Positions 8,244 through 16,775 are shown, counted from the stretch's first letter. The stretch: DNA of 64,000 bases from Melioribacteraceae bacterium (GCA_019638015.1 JAHBUP010000001.1:682001-746000), one strand, 5' to 3'. Notes: a model not told the origin generated them from the sequence alone. A program made the numbers and translations.

Positions 8244-10067
8244 TTATATTTTTTTCAGAATAATTATTTGATAAGGGTTTAAGTCCAGCTTAAGCCCTTC
8301 TTTATTTATGACAAATTTCTTGCCGCTTAACAGATCAATATAATTCCCCGCAGTAAATTCTCTTTTCATCTCAAAATTCATTTTTCCACTGTTTGCAAAT
8401 ACGAAAATAGAATTTCCATCATACTCTCTGGAGAATACAAGTACATCTTTGTTCGAGCACTTCATAAATTCAATATTGCCGAGTGATAGTACCGGCTCGG
8501 ATTGACGCATCACTGTTAATTTTTTATACCAATTCATCAATTCAGAATTTACGCTAACCTCATCAACTGATTTTTCTCTATTAAACGGGTCAATGGTTTC
8601 ATTCTCATAATTAAATTCTTGCCACACCATTGGTTTTCTACAATCCGGGTCGTCACCACCCCACATTCCTGCTTCGTCTCCATTATATATTTGAGGCGCA
8701 CCGGGCATTGTGAATTGAAGCGCAGCGGCAAGTTTTATCTTTTTATATTCTTCTTTATTCGGTTTTCTTATCAAAAAATCTTTACTATCCTTCGCTGTAC
8801 CGGCATGGTCATATTTCCCATCGGGATTCACTGCTAATGAGCCGAGCCGTTCGGTATCGTGACTTCCAAGTAAATTCATCATTACAAAATAATTTTCTCT
8901 GTATTGATTCATAGTTGTTTTAATTGTATCGGCAAATGCCCCAGCGTCAATTTTAACTTTATTTGCGAGTACAAAATCTTTAATTGCACGAGTGAAACGG
9001 TAATTCATTACGGCATCAAATTGATCTCCCTTTAACCAGGGGGAAGCGTTAAACATTTTATAATTGTTCCAATCTTCCCACCAAACTTCACCAACAATAT
9101 ATGCTTCGGGATTAATTGAACGGACCAACTTTCTAAAATCTATCCAGAAATTATGATTAACCATTTCTGCAACATCGAGGCGCCAACCATCAATTCCATC
9201 AGATGGATCACCATCACCGTTTGGATCCATCCATCTTTTTACTACTTCAAAAACATGCTCACGAGGACCGGTTACTAGTCCCTTCTCATCTTCCTTTATT
9301 TCAGGAAGATCACGAACTCCATACCAGCCGGCATAATCAAATTCATTAATGGGGGTGGATGGGTCATCAAACTTTTTTATGATGAACCAATCTTTATAGT
9401 GTGAATTTTGTTGATTAGCAACAATATCTTTAAATGCCCAAAATTGTGTGCCTGTATGATTGAACACACCATCAATAATAATTTTCATATCACGTTTATG
9501 AACTTCTTCAATCAATTTGAGAAATAGTTTGTCGGCGCTTGTCCATTTCCAGGTTGATGGATCAGCATGATTTTCACTCTCCCAAATTTTTCTATCTCCT
9601 TCTGGGTCGGGTCCAAAATTATTATCTATATGATGGAAGAAAGTTGCGTCATATTTATGAAGGGAAGGGGATTCAAAAATGGGGTTTAAATAAATTGCAG
9701 TGATACCTAGTTCTTTTAAATAATCAAGTTTATCCATTACACCCTGCAGATCTCCCCCATATCTTCTGATATTTACTATCTCATAAAATTTTTTATTTAA
9801 CTTCTCCTCCCATGGTTGAAGTTTATACCAGTCAGAAGTCCAAGGATGAATTTGCCAACCTTCGGGAGTTATATAGGGCCAGGCTCCAAGCATATCAATT
9901 GGTTGAGGATCATTCGTTAAATCACCATTATGAAATCTTTCCGGGAAGATCTGATACCAAATTGCAGATTTAGCCCAATCTGGAACCGCTTCAACCTGAT
10001 TTAATTTTTGAGGGAATGTGTTAACTGTAAAAAGTAGTGTTAGAATTGAAATTAATAGATTTCTCAT
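8244..10067 (-). CDS. Exported GH13 alpha-amylase / neopullulanase-type hydrolase
   Basis: About 607 residues. All GH13 regions are present: DGVFNHTG (region I), GWRLDVAEMV with the Asp nucleophile (region II), YIVGEVWWED with the Glu acid/base (region III) and LLGSHDTERL with the transition-state Asp (region IV). An N-terminal segment (AVPDWAKSAIWYQIFPERFHNGD) is typical of neopullulanase/cyclomaltodextrinase-like enzymes. The start is placed at the ATG at 10067 because GAGG lies 6-9 nt upstream and a signal peptide (NLLISILTLLFTVNTFPQ) begins there; the frame extends seven codons further. It should hydrolyse alpha-1,4 glucans or maltodextrins in the periplasm or outside. It is convergent with the galactan genes and so separately transcribed. 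Confidence 0.88.
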   Translation of the reverse strand: MRNLLISILTLLFTVNTFPQKLNQVEAVPDWAKSAIWYQIFPERFHNGDLTNDPQPIDMLGAWPYITPEGWQIHPWTSDWYKLQPWEEKLNKKFYEIVNIRRYGGDLQGVMDKLDYLKELGITAIYLNPIFESPSLHKYDATFFHHIDNNFGPDPEGDRKIWESENHADPSTWKWTSADKLFLKLIEEVHKRDMKIIIDGVFNHTGTQFWAFKDIVANQQNSHYKDWFIIKKFDDPSTPINEFDYAGWYGVRDLPEIKEDEKGLVTGPREHVFEVVKRWMDPNGDGDPSDGIDGWRLDVAEMVNHNFWIDFRKLVRSINPEAYIVGEVWWEDWNNYKMFNASPWLKGDQFDAVMNYRFTRAIKDFVLANKVKIDAGAFADTIKTTMNQYRENYFVMMNLLGSHDTERLGSLAVNPDGKYDHAGTAKDSKDFLIRKPNKEEYKKIKLAAALQFTMPGAPQIYNGDEAGMWGGDDPDCRKPMVWQEFNYENETIDPFNREKSVDEVSVNSELMNWYKKLTVMRQSEPVLSLGNIEFMKCSNKDVLVFSREYDGNSIFVFANSGKMNFEMKREFTAGNYIDLLSGKKFVINKEGLKLDLNPYQIIILKKI

Positions 10068-10187
10068 ATTTACCTCGGATATTTGCATACAAATATATTT
10101 ATCTTTTCGCAGGTAGGGAAAATTAAAATTGGGGATGGAGAAATAGGAAAAATTTTCTTATCCTTGTAACCGCTTTTTGAAAATACT

Positions 10188-10275
10188 GGAGAGTTGGCAG
10201 AGTCCCCGCAAGGCGGGGTAAAGGTTGCCTGTCACGCTTCGCGGGAAATGCCGCGGTCTTGAAAACCGTTAGGAA
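10188..10275 (+). pseudogene. Broken tRNA-Ser copy interrupted by a GC-rich palindrome
   Basis: Bases 10188-10202 repeat the first 15 nt of the intact tRNA-Ser at 10294 (GGAGAGTTGGCAGAG). Bases ~10252-10271 repeat its anticodon arm (GCGGTCTTGAAAACCGTT). Between them the D-arm is replaced by about 45 nt containing CCCCGC-AAG-GCGGGG and a CGC-TTC-GCG hairpin. The variable arm, T-arm and 3' acceptor strand are missing, so no cloverleaf can form. The leading context (AAATACT before GGAGAG) is also shared with the intact copy, showing that the duplication began upstream of the tRNA. Confidence 0.8.
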
Positions 10276-10293
10276 GTAAAAAAATAAAATACT

Positions 10294-10383
10294 GGAGAGT
10301 TGGCAGAGTGGTTGAATGCGGCGGTCTTGAAAACCGTTATAGGCGCAAGTCTATCCGGGGTTCGAATCCCTGACTCTCCGCCA
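10294..10383 (+). tRNA. tRNA-Ser (anticodon UGA)
   Basis: A 90-nt class II tRNA. The acceptor strands GGAGAGT and ACTCTCC pair, followed by discriminator G and an encoded CCA at 10381-10383. The anticodon stem-loop CGGTCTTGAAAACCG gives anticodon TGA (reads UCA/UCG). A long variable arm (TAGGCGCAAGTCTA) and the T-arm GGGGTTCGAATCCC are present. It is followed by a strong terminator hairpin and then by the integrase-bearing element, so its 3' half is a plausible integration site. Confidence 0.95.
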
Positions 10384-10391
10384 GTAAAAAT

Positions 10392-10438
10392 AAAACCTCG
10401 ATAATAGCGATTAAACGATGTTTTCGAGGTTTTTTATT
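10392..10438 (+). terminator. Rho-independent terminator of tRNA-Ser
   Basis: AAAACCTCG (10392-10400) pairs with CGAGGTTTT (10425-10433) and is followed by further T residues. It starts nine bases after the tRNA CCA. Confidence 0.75.
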
Positions 10439-10580
10439 TTATAAGGGGTCTGCTTATACTGCCTAAATGGCCTAAAAAGATGTGTACTTGGCAATAAATA
10501 GGCACAAGTTTATCAGCAGTTTTTAAAACTTTCACTGCATTAGGGGTTATTAACCACCCATGCTCTAAAGGTTACCGAAA
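10439..10580. other. Non-coding spacer between tRNA terminator and first element gene
   Basis: About 140 bases without an ORF. TTAACCACCC occurs twice (near 10549 and 10578), a direct repeat just downstream of the IS1595-like gene. This could be the left edge of the integrated element, but no copy of the tRNA 3' end was seen elsewhere in the window to prove it. Confidence 0.35.
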
Positions 10581-11321
10581 TTAACCACCCTTCAGGATTT
10601 CATTAAATATCTTAAGAAAAAACGCTTCTTCTCCGATGTTGAACCGTATTAAGTTTTCACACAAGTATGAGATGAATTTGTCGTAGTTCACTCCACGATA
10701 AGTATGTAGACGTTGACTTAAATAACTTAAGAATCGATCAACCTGATATATTTTCCTTTTACTAGGCTTGCTAATCCATGTAAAATTGAAACTAAATGTT
10801 AATAGATCATCGTAAGTTTTCGTTCGCTTGAGAATAAGTTTTCCGTATGCATATGAAAGAAATTTCTTGTCCTGAATAGGAATAGTTTCACAAATCAAAA
10901 CATCAGTATCATCTGAATTGTTAACTTGAAAAAGGAAATATTCTTCTTTGAGAAAGTTTATGTTGACGAAATGATTTTTAAGAATTATCTGCCGTATTTT
11001 TTCGCAAATTTCATTTGCTGTTTTATAATCTAAGGACAATTCTTTGGAGATATGATTCGCAGAATATCCACTAGAGAACATTTTCAAAATGCTAATTAAG
11101 ATTCCAGCAGAAATTTTTTTGCCTTCTAAAAAACTTCCTTTTCGCTTATGCCATTCCTTTTTACACTTATAACACTTAATTCTTCCTCTGCTGATATGTC
11201 CAAGTTTATTCGATCCACAGTGAGGACATACTGTAAATCTTTTTAGTATTTCCTTCTCATATAAATAGTCTTCGGCAGCTTGTTCATCTTGCAGATATTT
11301 TGATAATTCAATTAAGTTCAT
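10581..11321 (-). CDS. IS1595/ISXO2-like transposase derivative lacking a recognisable catalytic core
   Basis: 246 residues. The N-terminus has the zinc ribbon of IS1595-type transposases (CPHCGS ... CYKCKKEW, about residues 32-54) and an HTH-like segment (SANHISKELSLDYKTANEICEKI). The C-terminus (FLSYLSQRLHTYRGVNYDKFISYLCENLIRFN) matches the conserved tail of ISXO2-like transposases. The middle is short, and the usual DE-x-Y/F-GG block and later acidic residues are not visible. So it is either a decayed transposase or a domesticated DNA-binding protein. It sits between the radical SAM gene and the tRNA. No terminal inverted repeats were identified. Confidence 0.65.
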   Translation of the reverse strand: MNLIELSKYLQDEQAAEDYLYEKEILKRFTVCPHCGSNKLGHISRGRIKCYKCKKEWHKRKGSFLEGKKISAGILISILKMFSSGYSANHISKELSLDYKTANEICEKIRQIILKNHFVNINFLKEEYFLFQVNNSDDTDVLICETIPIQDKKFLSYAYGKLILKRTKTYDDLLTFSFNFTWISKPSKRKIYQVDRFLSYLSQRLHTYRGVNYDKFISYLCENLIRFNIGEEAFFLKIFNEILKGG

Positions 11322-11345
11322 TCGTTCTCCTTTAAAACAAAAAAT

Positions 11346-11372
11346 GCCGCCACCGTTTGAGTAAGTGGCGAC
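11346..11372 (-). terminator. Terminator downstream of the radical SAM gene
   Basis: On the minus strand, GTCGCCAC pairs with GTGGCGGC around an 11-nt loop and is followed by T residues (A run at 11336-11344 on the plus strand). It separates the radical SAM gene from the downstream transposase-like gene. Confidence 0.7.
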
Positions 11373-11388
11373 ATTGATGATTGTTAAT

Positions 11389-12162
11389 CTACTTTAATAC
11401 ATGTTTTATACTAGCCTTCCATTTTATTTTTGGATTATTCTTTAAGCGATTGTAAAGTTTAACGATATTGTGATTGCTCTGCCATTCATTAAGCTCTTCT
11501 GCCCTCTGGCGTGTTTTTTTATTTAACACACCATTGAATTCCAATCGACCTCTGCCTGTAGTACCAAGTAATCTGTTAACTTTTCCTATCCAGATTGTTT
11601 CCGTAACAAAAGGATCAACTTTTTTAATTACTCGTTCTATATGATTATCAAGCATTGGTTCGCAGCTGACACTAGTTTGGAATCCGAGTTTATGTGCCAA
11701 CTTCAATGACTTTAATCGTTCATTAAAAGAAGGAGCATATGGTTCCCAGAATTTCAATACTTCATCGGAAGATGAACCAATTGTGAATCTGAATAAAATT
11801 TGATCTTTGTAGCGATCAAACTCTTTGCAGATTCTTTTAATACATTCATAACTAGGTTTGCTAACAACTAATACTTTGTTGCCAGCCTTAAGAATTTTGC
11901 CGAGGAACAGAATTGATTGTTCAATGTTATTCGGAGTAATGTCATGAGATGAAGGGAACATAACAACTTCGCCAAAATCTCGAATGTTTTTGGTTAGTAC
12001 TTCTTCCCGAGCTCTGGGCATTGTCCACTGAGAAGAATTAATCCATCCATATCTTGTTGCCATTTCTCTTGCATAACAGTATAAACAACCGTTTTCACAG
12101 CCAATTTGGAAATTGAGTGTCTTTTTAGCCCACTCATAAGTTCCAACTGTATTATTTGACAT
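11389..12162 (-). CDS. Radical SAM protein of the SPL/phage type
   Basis: 257 residues. GCENGCLYCYARE gives the CxxxCxxC cluster that binds the 4Fe-4S centre, near residues 22-29. Later motifs such as VLVVSKPSYECIKRICKEF, FRFTIGSSSDEVLKFWEPYAPS and TSVSCEPMLD follow the spore-photoproduct-lyase-like/phage radical SAM pattern. The substrate is unknown. Proteins of this size and type are common in phages and integrative elements. The start ATG at 12162 has an AGGAAA ribosome-binding site. It lies directly downstream of the integrase, with a terminator hairpin between them, and reads the same way. Confidence 0.8.
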   Translation of the reverse strand: MSNNTVGTYEWAKKTLNFQIGCENGCLYCYAREMATRYGWINSSQWTMPRAREEVLTKNIRDFGEVVMFPSSHDITPNNIEQSILFLGKILKAGNKVLVVSKPSYECIKRICKEFDRYKDQILFRFTIGSSSDEVLKFWEPYAPSFNERLKSLKLAHKLGFQTSVSCEPMLDNHIERVIKKVDPFVTETIWIGKVNRLLGTTGRGRLEFNGVLNKKTRQRAEELNEWQSNHNIVKLYNRLKNNPKIKWKASIKHVLK

Positions 12163-12180
12163 AATATTTCCTGATTAAAA

Positions 12181-12204
12181 AGAGCCTACAATGAAGTAGG
12201 CTCT
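12181..12204 (-). terminator. Terminator overlapping the integrase stop codon
   Basis: AGAGCCTAC (12181-12189) pairs perfectly with GTAGGCTCT (12196-12204). Read on the minus strand it is followed by TTTTTAATC. The integrase stop at 12186-12188 lies inside the stem. Confidence 0.75.
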
Positions 12205-13262
12205 GGAATTAATAGATCTAGTTTCGAAACTTCACTGTGAAGAGTCGAAGGGTTGATCTTAGTATAATGATCGGTCATAGATTGAGGTTTATGACCCATC
12301 AGATATTGCCGCGATGAATAATCAACACCGCATTGTGCTAAATGGGAATTAAAGCTGTGTCTCCATTTATGAAGAGTAGCGTTTTTTGTAATACCGGCTT
12401 CTTCAGATATCTGCTTACAAATGGAAAGAAGTGTTCTTTCAGAAAGTTTTCCATTTGAAGGGGAAGTAAAGACATAAGATGAAGAGCTATTCTTTTTTAA
12501 CAATTGAATAGTCTGAAACAATAGATCACTCATCGGTATGTCTCGCTCAGAAGAATGAGTTTTTGTAGTAAATCCGGCGTTACTTCGAACCTGGATTATT
12601 TTGTTAGTCCAGTCGATACGTTCCCAGGTAATATTAATGAGCTCACTGATTCTCATGCCTGTTAAGAAGAGTCCAAGGAAGGCCTGACGGTATTTCTGAT
12701 CCATTGACTGTGTGAAAAAATTGGCTATTTCCGTATTATTGAAATAATCATCTTCTCGTTCGAGAAGAGTTTTCCGCCTAACTTTTTCGTTCTTCACAGG
12801 CGCGAATGGATTTTTTGCCAGCACATCTTTCAAGACATAACTATGAAACAGAGACTTTGCAGCTGTTAAATAGAAATTAATTGTCTTTGGTGAGATGTTA
12901 CTACTCGTCAGAATTTTTCTGAACTCTTCGGCATGAATACTAGTTATATCATTAATATAAATTAACCCCTTGGATTTTGTGAATTCATGGAATGTCTCAT
13001 AAACATTCTTGTATTTCACATACGACTTTGGAGCTAATGACTTTTTCTCTAAGATTATCTCTTCAATTGAATTGGCTATTTTGATTTTCGCACGTCGTAC
13101 TCCATGGTGTACTAGTTTGAAATCGATTTTCTCCTTTTCAATTGTTGAGCATAAAGCTAGAGCATCAGATTTCTTAGAGAAAGTCAATCTGAGCCGCTTA
13201 CCTTCATAATTGGTAACATCAACTTGATAATTACCATTTGTTAGTTTTCGTATCGTACTCAT
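12186..13262 (-). CDS. int: Tyrosine recombinase (phage/ICE-type integrase)
   Basis: 358 residues. An arm-binding beta-rich N-terminus (about 1-45) is followed by a SAM-like core-binding domain (about 65-150) and the catalytic domain. All catalytic residues are visible: Arg204 in GMRISEL, a Lys near 234, His298 and Arg301 in LHKWRHSF, His324 in LMGH and Tyr333 in TDHYTKI. It overlaps the upstream HTH gene by 4 bp. It lacks the additional domain that marks integron integrases. It probably integrates and excises the element beside tRNA-Ser, about 1.8 kb away. Confidence 0.92.
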   Translation of the reverse strand: MSTIRKLTNGNYQVDVTNYEGKRLRLTFSKKSDALALCSTIEKEKIDFKLVHHGVRRAKIKIANSIEEIILEKKSLAPKSYVKYKNVYETFHEFTKSKGLIYINDITSIHAEEFRKILTSSNISPKTINFYLTAAKSLFHSYVLKDVLAKNPFAPVKNEKVRRKTLLEREDDYFNNTEIANFFTQSMDQKYRQAFLGLFLTGMRISELINITWERIDWTNKIIQVRSNAGFTTKTHSSERDIPMSDLLFQTIQLLKKNSSSSYVFTSPSNGKLSERTLLSICKQISEEAGITKNATLHKWRHSFNSHLAQCGVDYSSRQYLMGHKPQSMTDHYTKINPSTLHSEVSKLDLLIPEPTSL

Positions 13263-13558
13263 TCTATACCTTTATCCAAAATGCGCCCAAGTTCAAAGAT
13301 TGTGATCATGTGTCGATCGCCATACTTAATTCCCTTGATTTTATTTTTCAAAACATTCTCTCTTACAAAATCATAACTCAGATTTAGTATTTGGGAAACT
13401 TCTGATATTGAAAAATTAATCTTACCAGGGAATTGCTTTTGAAGCATGTCGATGAACTTTGAGCAGTTTACATATGTGTCGTTCGGAGGGCTCCCAGTAT
13501 TAGTTGGGAGTACTACTTTTTTAGCCATTAGGCTATCCAAAAAAGAATTAATAAGCAT
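13259..13558 (-). CDS. Small HTH protein, probable excisionase / directionality factor
   Basis: 99 residues. The C-terminal half (FSISEVSQILNLSYDFVRENVLKNKIKGIKYGDRHMIT) has the fold pattern of MerR/excisionase-type helix-turn-helix proteins. Its stop overlaps the integrase ATG, so the two are probably translated together and this protein likely steers integration versus excision. Two starts are possible: the ATG at 13558 after AAAGG, or the ATG at 13528 (MAKKVVLP) after GGATAG; the sequence does not settle this. Confidence 0.65.
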   Translation of the reverse strand: MLINSFLDSLMAKKVVLPTNTGSPPNDTYVNCSKFIDMLQKQFPGKINFSISEVSQILNLSYDFVRENVLKNKIKGIKYGDRHMITIFELGRILDKGIE

Positions 13559-13652
13559 CTACCTTTATGTTAATCGAATGTCTCAATGAATTATTATTCA
13601 ACTTACATGAAGATATTTTGAGAGCTTTAATGAGAGTTTAAAGCATACACAT

Positions 13653-13737
13653 GAGAGAGGGATTACGAAGTTGACAATCCCCAAAATTGGGACGTTATTT
13701 ATTATGTCGATCGAAACTTCTGTAATCCATTTCTCTC
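13653..13737. promoter_or_regulatory. Inverted repeat around a promoter-like TTGACA in the int/xis upstream region
   Basis: GAGAGAGGGATTACGAAGTT (13653-13672) is matched in reverse by AACTTCTGTAATCC...CTCTC (13715-13737). The arms differ by one extra base. Inside the loop lies TTGACA (13671-13676) and the small palindrome CCCAA-AA-TTGGG. This 275-nt region (13559-13833) has no ORF. It could be the control region of the integrase operon or a recombinase/regulator binding site. Confidence 0.4.
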
Positions 13738-13833
13738 AGAAAATATTTGTTTTGTCTACCAATGATGCATTTAATTTGCGCATATTGATTCTAGACTGAG
13801 TTGGGTTTTACACTACTCTTATTCCAAAAAAAT

Positions 13834-14448
13834 CTATTTTATTCTTTTTAATTTGCGCACAACCTTATCTGAGATGGCTTGATTAATCTCCTTGCTAACT
13901 CTATTTAATAGAGCATAGAGCGATTTGGCGGTCCTTGCTTCTTTCAGTATTACAACTTCAAATGGGCATCCTTTTATCTCTATTGGCTGCTCTTGGTCTG
14001 ATTGATAAAAATAAGAAGTTGCTTTTTCTGATCTATACATCTGAATTTCAGATTTCTCAATGTACTTCTCCGCTTCATATAAATAGATTGAGTTACCGAA
14101 CTCATGATTGTTTATAGTGCTATAATTAGGATCATCATTGCGAGGCCCTTGTATAAATAATGTAGGCGTGAATCTTGCCGTATGTAATTTTTCTATTCTT
14201 GCAACATGGTTTGGCCTATCGTCCATGTAATTATCAGACTCCATATATTTTTGAAGGCCTAGATCAATGTGCCAATCAAGATTAAGGAGCAGCAGTTCTT
14301 CAGGTGAGATGAATAGTAAATCCTTGGTAATAAATACTAAATCAGTTCCATCTATGTTGATTATTTTGCCTTTAGCTTCAACTGTGATGTTTTTGTTGTT
14401 CTTGTGTTGTGAGATTGTTAAATGTTTGCTGTTAATGATTTTTTCCAT
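13834..14448 (-). CDS. Hypothetical element protein
   Basis: 204 residues, cytoplasmic, with no signal or membrane segment. I recognise no domain. The N-terminal half is beta-rich (NITVEAKGKIINIDGTDLVFITKDLLFI) and the C-terminus is basic and helical (SKEINQAISDKVVRKLKRIK), which would suit nucleic-acid binding. It lies between the MCM-like gene and the integrase control region, on the same strand. A near-palindromic TGTCA/TGACA element sits directly before its start. Confidence 0.55.
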   Translation of the reverse strand: MEKIINSKHLTISQHKNNKNITVEAKGKIINIDGTDLVFITKDLLFISPEELLLLNLDWHIDLGLQKYMESDNYMDDRPNHVARIEKLHTARFTPTLFIQGPRNDDPNYSTINNHEFGNSIYLYEAEKYIEKSEIQMYRSEKATSYFYQSDQEQPIEIKGCPFEVVILKEARTAKSLYALLNRVSKEINQAISDKVVRKLKRIK

Positions 14449-14481
14449 TTGGGGACCTTTAATTATTTAATAATTCGTCAA

Positions 14482-14514
14482 CATGTCATTTTGTCAAGTT
14501 GACAATTTGACATG
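14482..14514. promoter_or_regulatory. 33-bp near-palindrome with repeated TGTCA/TGACA boxes
   Basis: Left arm CATGTCATTTTGTCAA and right arm TTGACAATTTGACATG flank a single G; 14 of 16 positions pair. Each arm holds two TGTCA/TGACA boxes, and another TGACA follows at 14516. It lies in the 86-nt gap between the MCM-like gene and the hypothetical gene at 13834, so it is a good candidate for a dimeric or tetrameric regulator site. Confidence 0.55.
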
Positions 14515-14534
14515 CTGACATTTTGTTTTTTGGC

Positions 14535-16295
14535 TTACTTAAATTGGTATTTATTATGTTTAACTTTAACAATTTGGTCTGAGGCTATCATTTCATCAAT
14601 ATCCCTTTTTATTGTACGGCCATCAATGACCATTCCAGATTTGGGGATAACAAAATCTTTAACTTCTTTAATTGTAAAGTTTTTTCCAGAAAATTCTTCC
14701 GTAATGATTGATTTTCGTTGGTCTTTTTTAGATGGATTGTCTTTCTTTTCATCTAAACCAACTACTACATCAAAATTGGAAAGGAATTCTAATTTGTAAT
14801 TGATGAAAGTAAATGCTTCATCAATGTCTCCAGTTGAAAGAGTGTCTTTTAATTTGCTTGCGCAAATTGCTTTTGCCATCTTTTCAATTGAGTTTAACAT
14901 TCGCGTAAGCATACCTGCAAAGTGTTTAGTCAAATGCAGATAATCTTCGTTTTTTGAAAAAAGATTTTGTAGTTTTTTCTTCAAGTAATCCTGGACTTTT
15001 TTAGGATAATTAATCGAAGAATAATGTGTGTTTACATAAGCTACAATACTTTGTAGTTTTCTTCTCCTTGGATTTTCGATTGAATCCAACTGTGTTGACT
15101 CCAAATGGTTATTCCTTCCAATCATTTGATAAGTTACTTCCATTTGCCGTTCTACATTTACGGGGATTTCAATAATTGAATCAAATCTAGAAATTATATT
15201 CATAGGGATATTAAGATCAGTATGTGAATTGTAATTTCCGTTTGGATTTACCTGACTTTGTCGATTCATATCGATATGGATCGAGGTACAAGATTCGTGT
15301 GTTGTTTTCGCAGAGGTAGAATCTTCAACCTTTCCATCTTCCATAACCATTGAAAGAATGCTTGAAATTTCATTTTGTCTTTTTGTGACTTCATGAAAAT
15401 CTTCAAAACATACGATTCCGTGATTAGCAGATGGAATTAAGCCGGGTTTTGAGACATAATTTCCGCCGCTCCTGGAAGCATTTCCGATTAATCCAGCTGG
15501 TGTAATTTTACTCAGGGTGGATGAAACGTGCTTTTCATTGGGACTTAAGAGCAGAGCACACATACTTATTAACTTCTTTCCAGAAGCCGGCGCGCCAATG
15601 AGTAAGGAATGCAGCTTATTTGAGTATACACTGCCAGCACTCATACCATATGATAAGGCTTGAATTATTGTAAAATCAATTGCCTTATCCAGTTCGGTTG
15701 CTTTTTCAAGTCCTCTTATACCAAAAATGTCTTTTAGCTCATTTTTAATATAAGAGCGACAGTCGATTTTGGGTCGTTTGGAGGTTAGGAAGTTTTTAAT
15801 TGACTTTGCTTCACTTTCACTCATTTGCATGAGATCCATTTGATTTAGGTTCTCCTTTACATTTTCAATGTAAAAGAGGTATCCAGAAAAATTCTCTTGA
15901 TATATTGAAATTACAGTACCGAACAAAATAAATGGTTTTTGTAATTTCTTTCTTTTGAATAATTGGTGGTATCGCTCAAGAGATATGTTAAAAGAACTTA
16001 TGTTATCTCCGCGGAGGTCTGTAAAACCAAGCTCAACTACCGAAACTCTGATGTTCTCATTTTCCACCTCTAGATCAACAGGTTTGGGTTCTGATATTTG
16101 AGTTAAAGTAACAACCAGTTTAATTGGTTTAGTTACAAACTGTTCAGATTTTAGTTCTGAAACAGATACAAATTCATATTCATTGATTTTATTTGTACTG
16201 CTATTTTTCTGAAATTGCACAATATTTATTGCTGCTTGGGAATCACCTATTCCTACAAGAGCAATTTTATTATGCAATTGATTAATTTTTTTCAT
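14535..16295 (-). CDS. MCM-like AAA+ replicative helicase
   Basis: 586 residues. The central region matches the MCM family in order: a pre-ATPase stretch (IFGIRGLEKA), Walker A GAPASGKK (234-241), an MCM-like pre-Walker-B stretch (ITPAGLIGNASRSGG ... KPGLIPSANHGIVCFEDFHEV, with Walker B at 293-299), a sensor-1-like IHIDMNRQ, and the arginine finger ISRFD (Arg370). A C-terminal winged-helix-like segment (FTIKEVKDFVIPKSGMVIDGRTIKRDIDEMIASDQIVKV) follows, as in archaeal/eukaryotic MCMs. The N-terminus (about 50-150) is beta-rich and could be OB-like. MCM proteins are rare in bacteria and mostly on mobile elements. Here it sits with a primase-helicase and iterons, so a role in element replication is likely. 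Confidence 0.75.
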   Translation of the reverse strand: MKKINQLHNKIALVGIGDSQAAINIVQFQKNSSTNKINEYEFVSVSELKSEQFVTKPIKLVVTLTQISEPKPVDLEVENENIRVSVVELGFTDLRGDNISSFNISLERYHQLFKRKKLQKPFILFGTVISIYQENFSGYLFYIENVKENLNQMDLMQMSESEAKSIKNFLTSKRPKIDCRSYIKNELKDIFGIRGLEKATELDKAIDFTIIQALSYGMSAGSVYSNKLHSLLIGAPASGKKLISMCALLLSPNEKHVSSTLSKITPAGLIGNASRSGGNYVSKPGLIPSANHGIVCFEDFHEVTKRQNEISSILSMVMEDGKVEDSTSAKTTHESCTSIHIDMNRQSQVNPNGNYNSHTDLNIPMNIISRFDSIIEIPVNVERQMEVTYQMIGRNNHLESTQLDSIENPRRRKLQSIVAYVNTHYSSINYPKKVQDYLKKKLQNLFSKNEDYLHLTKHFAGMLTRMLNSIEKMAKAICASKLKDTLSTGDIDEAFTFINYKLEFLSNFDVVVGLDEKKDNPSKKDQRKSIITEEFSGKNFTIKEVKDFVIPKSGMVIDGRTIKRDIDEMIASDQIVKVKHNKYQFK

Positions 16296-16775
16296 TTAAA
16301 TCTCAATTAAAAATTTAATATTGAAATACCACTCAGATTGGTAATTACCACCCCGCAGAATCAAAAGAGCATAAAACTCTTATTTAATTCTCGGATGATT
16401 AAAACACTAAATGATATTGACGCCCTTTTTACTCTATCGGGGCGAAAAACTGTAAATATTGATAGAGAAAACTATTAATCATGACTTACTGATTAACAAA
16501 AAAGATGTTTTGCCATATAACCTCAGTTTTTTGTTGTTGGTGTTTGTTGATTTTAGAATATTCTCCAGCTTCCGGATATTCGGGAAAGTTGGGGAAGGTT
16601 TTTGATACTAGATAGGAAGGGATGACGCTAGAGGTAAACTTTATTTATGATTTCAGAAAATTGTGCTTGTAGACAGAAATGTTGATTAATTTCATTTTCT
16701 GGCAGAATTTCTTCTGCCTACTATATATATCCCTAAGAAGGAAATCAAAAATTTCCAAAATTTTGATTTTTTTTT
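16296..16775. other. 480-bp non-coding region upstream of the MCM-like gene
   Basis: No convincing ORF. It contains a perfect 7-bp hairpin GGCAGAA-TTTC-TTCTGCC (16701-16718) and an AT-rich dyad (ATCAAAA...TTTTGAT) followed by a long T run near 16747-16785. It must hold the MCM-gene promoter (minus strand) and the 3' end of the HTH-protein transcript. The local drop in coding potential and the T-run dyad would suit a terminator, though the T run faces the plus strand. Confidence 0.4.

Noticed and set aside
12186..13262. Could this be the integron integrase for the cassette array?
   Set aside because: Its motifs and arm-binding N-terminus are phage-like, it lacks the extra integron-integrase segment, it is 9 kb away and reads away from the array beside a tRNA and an HTH partner.
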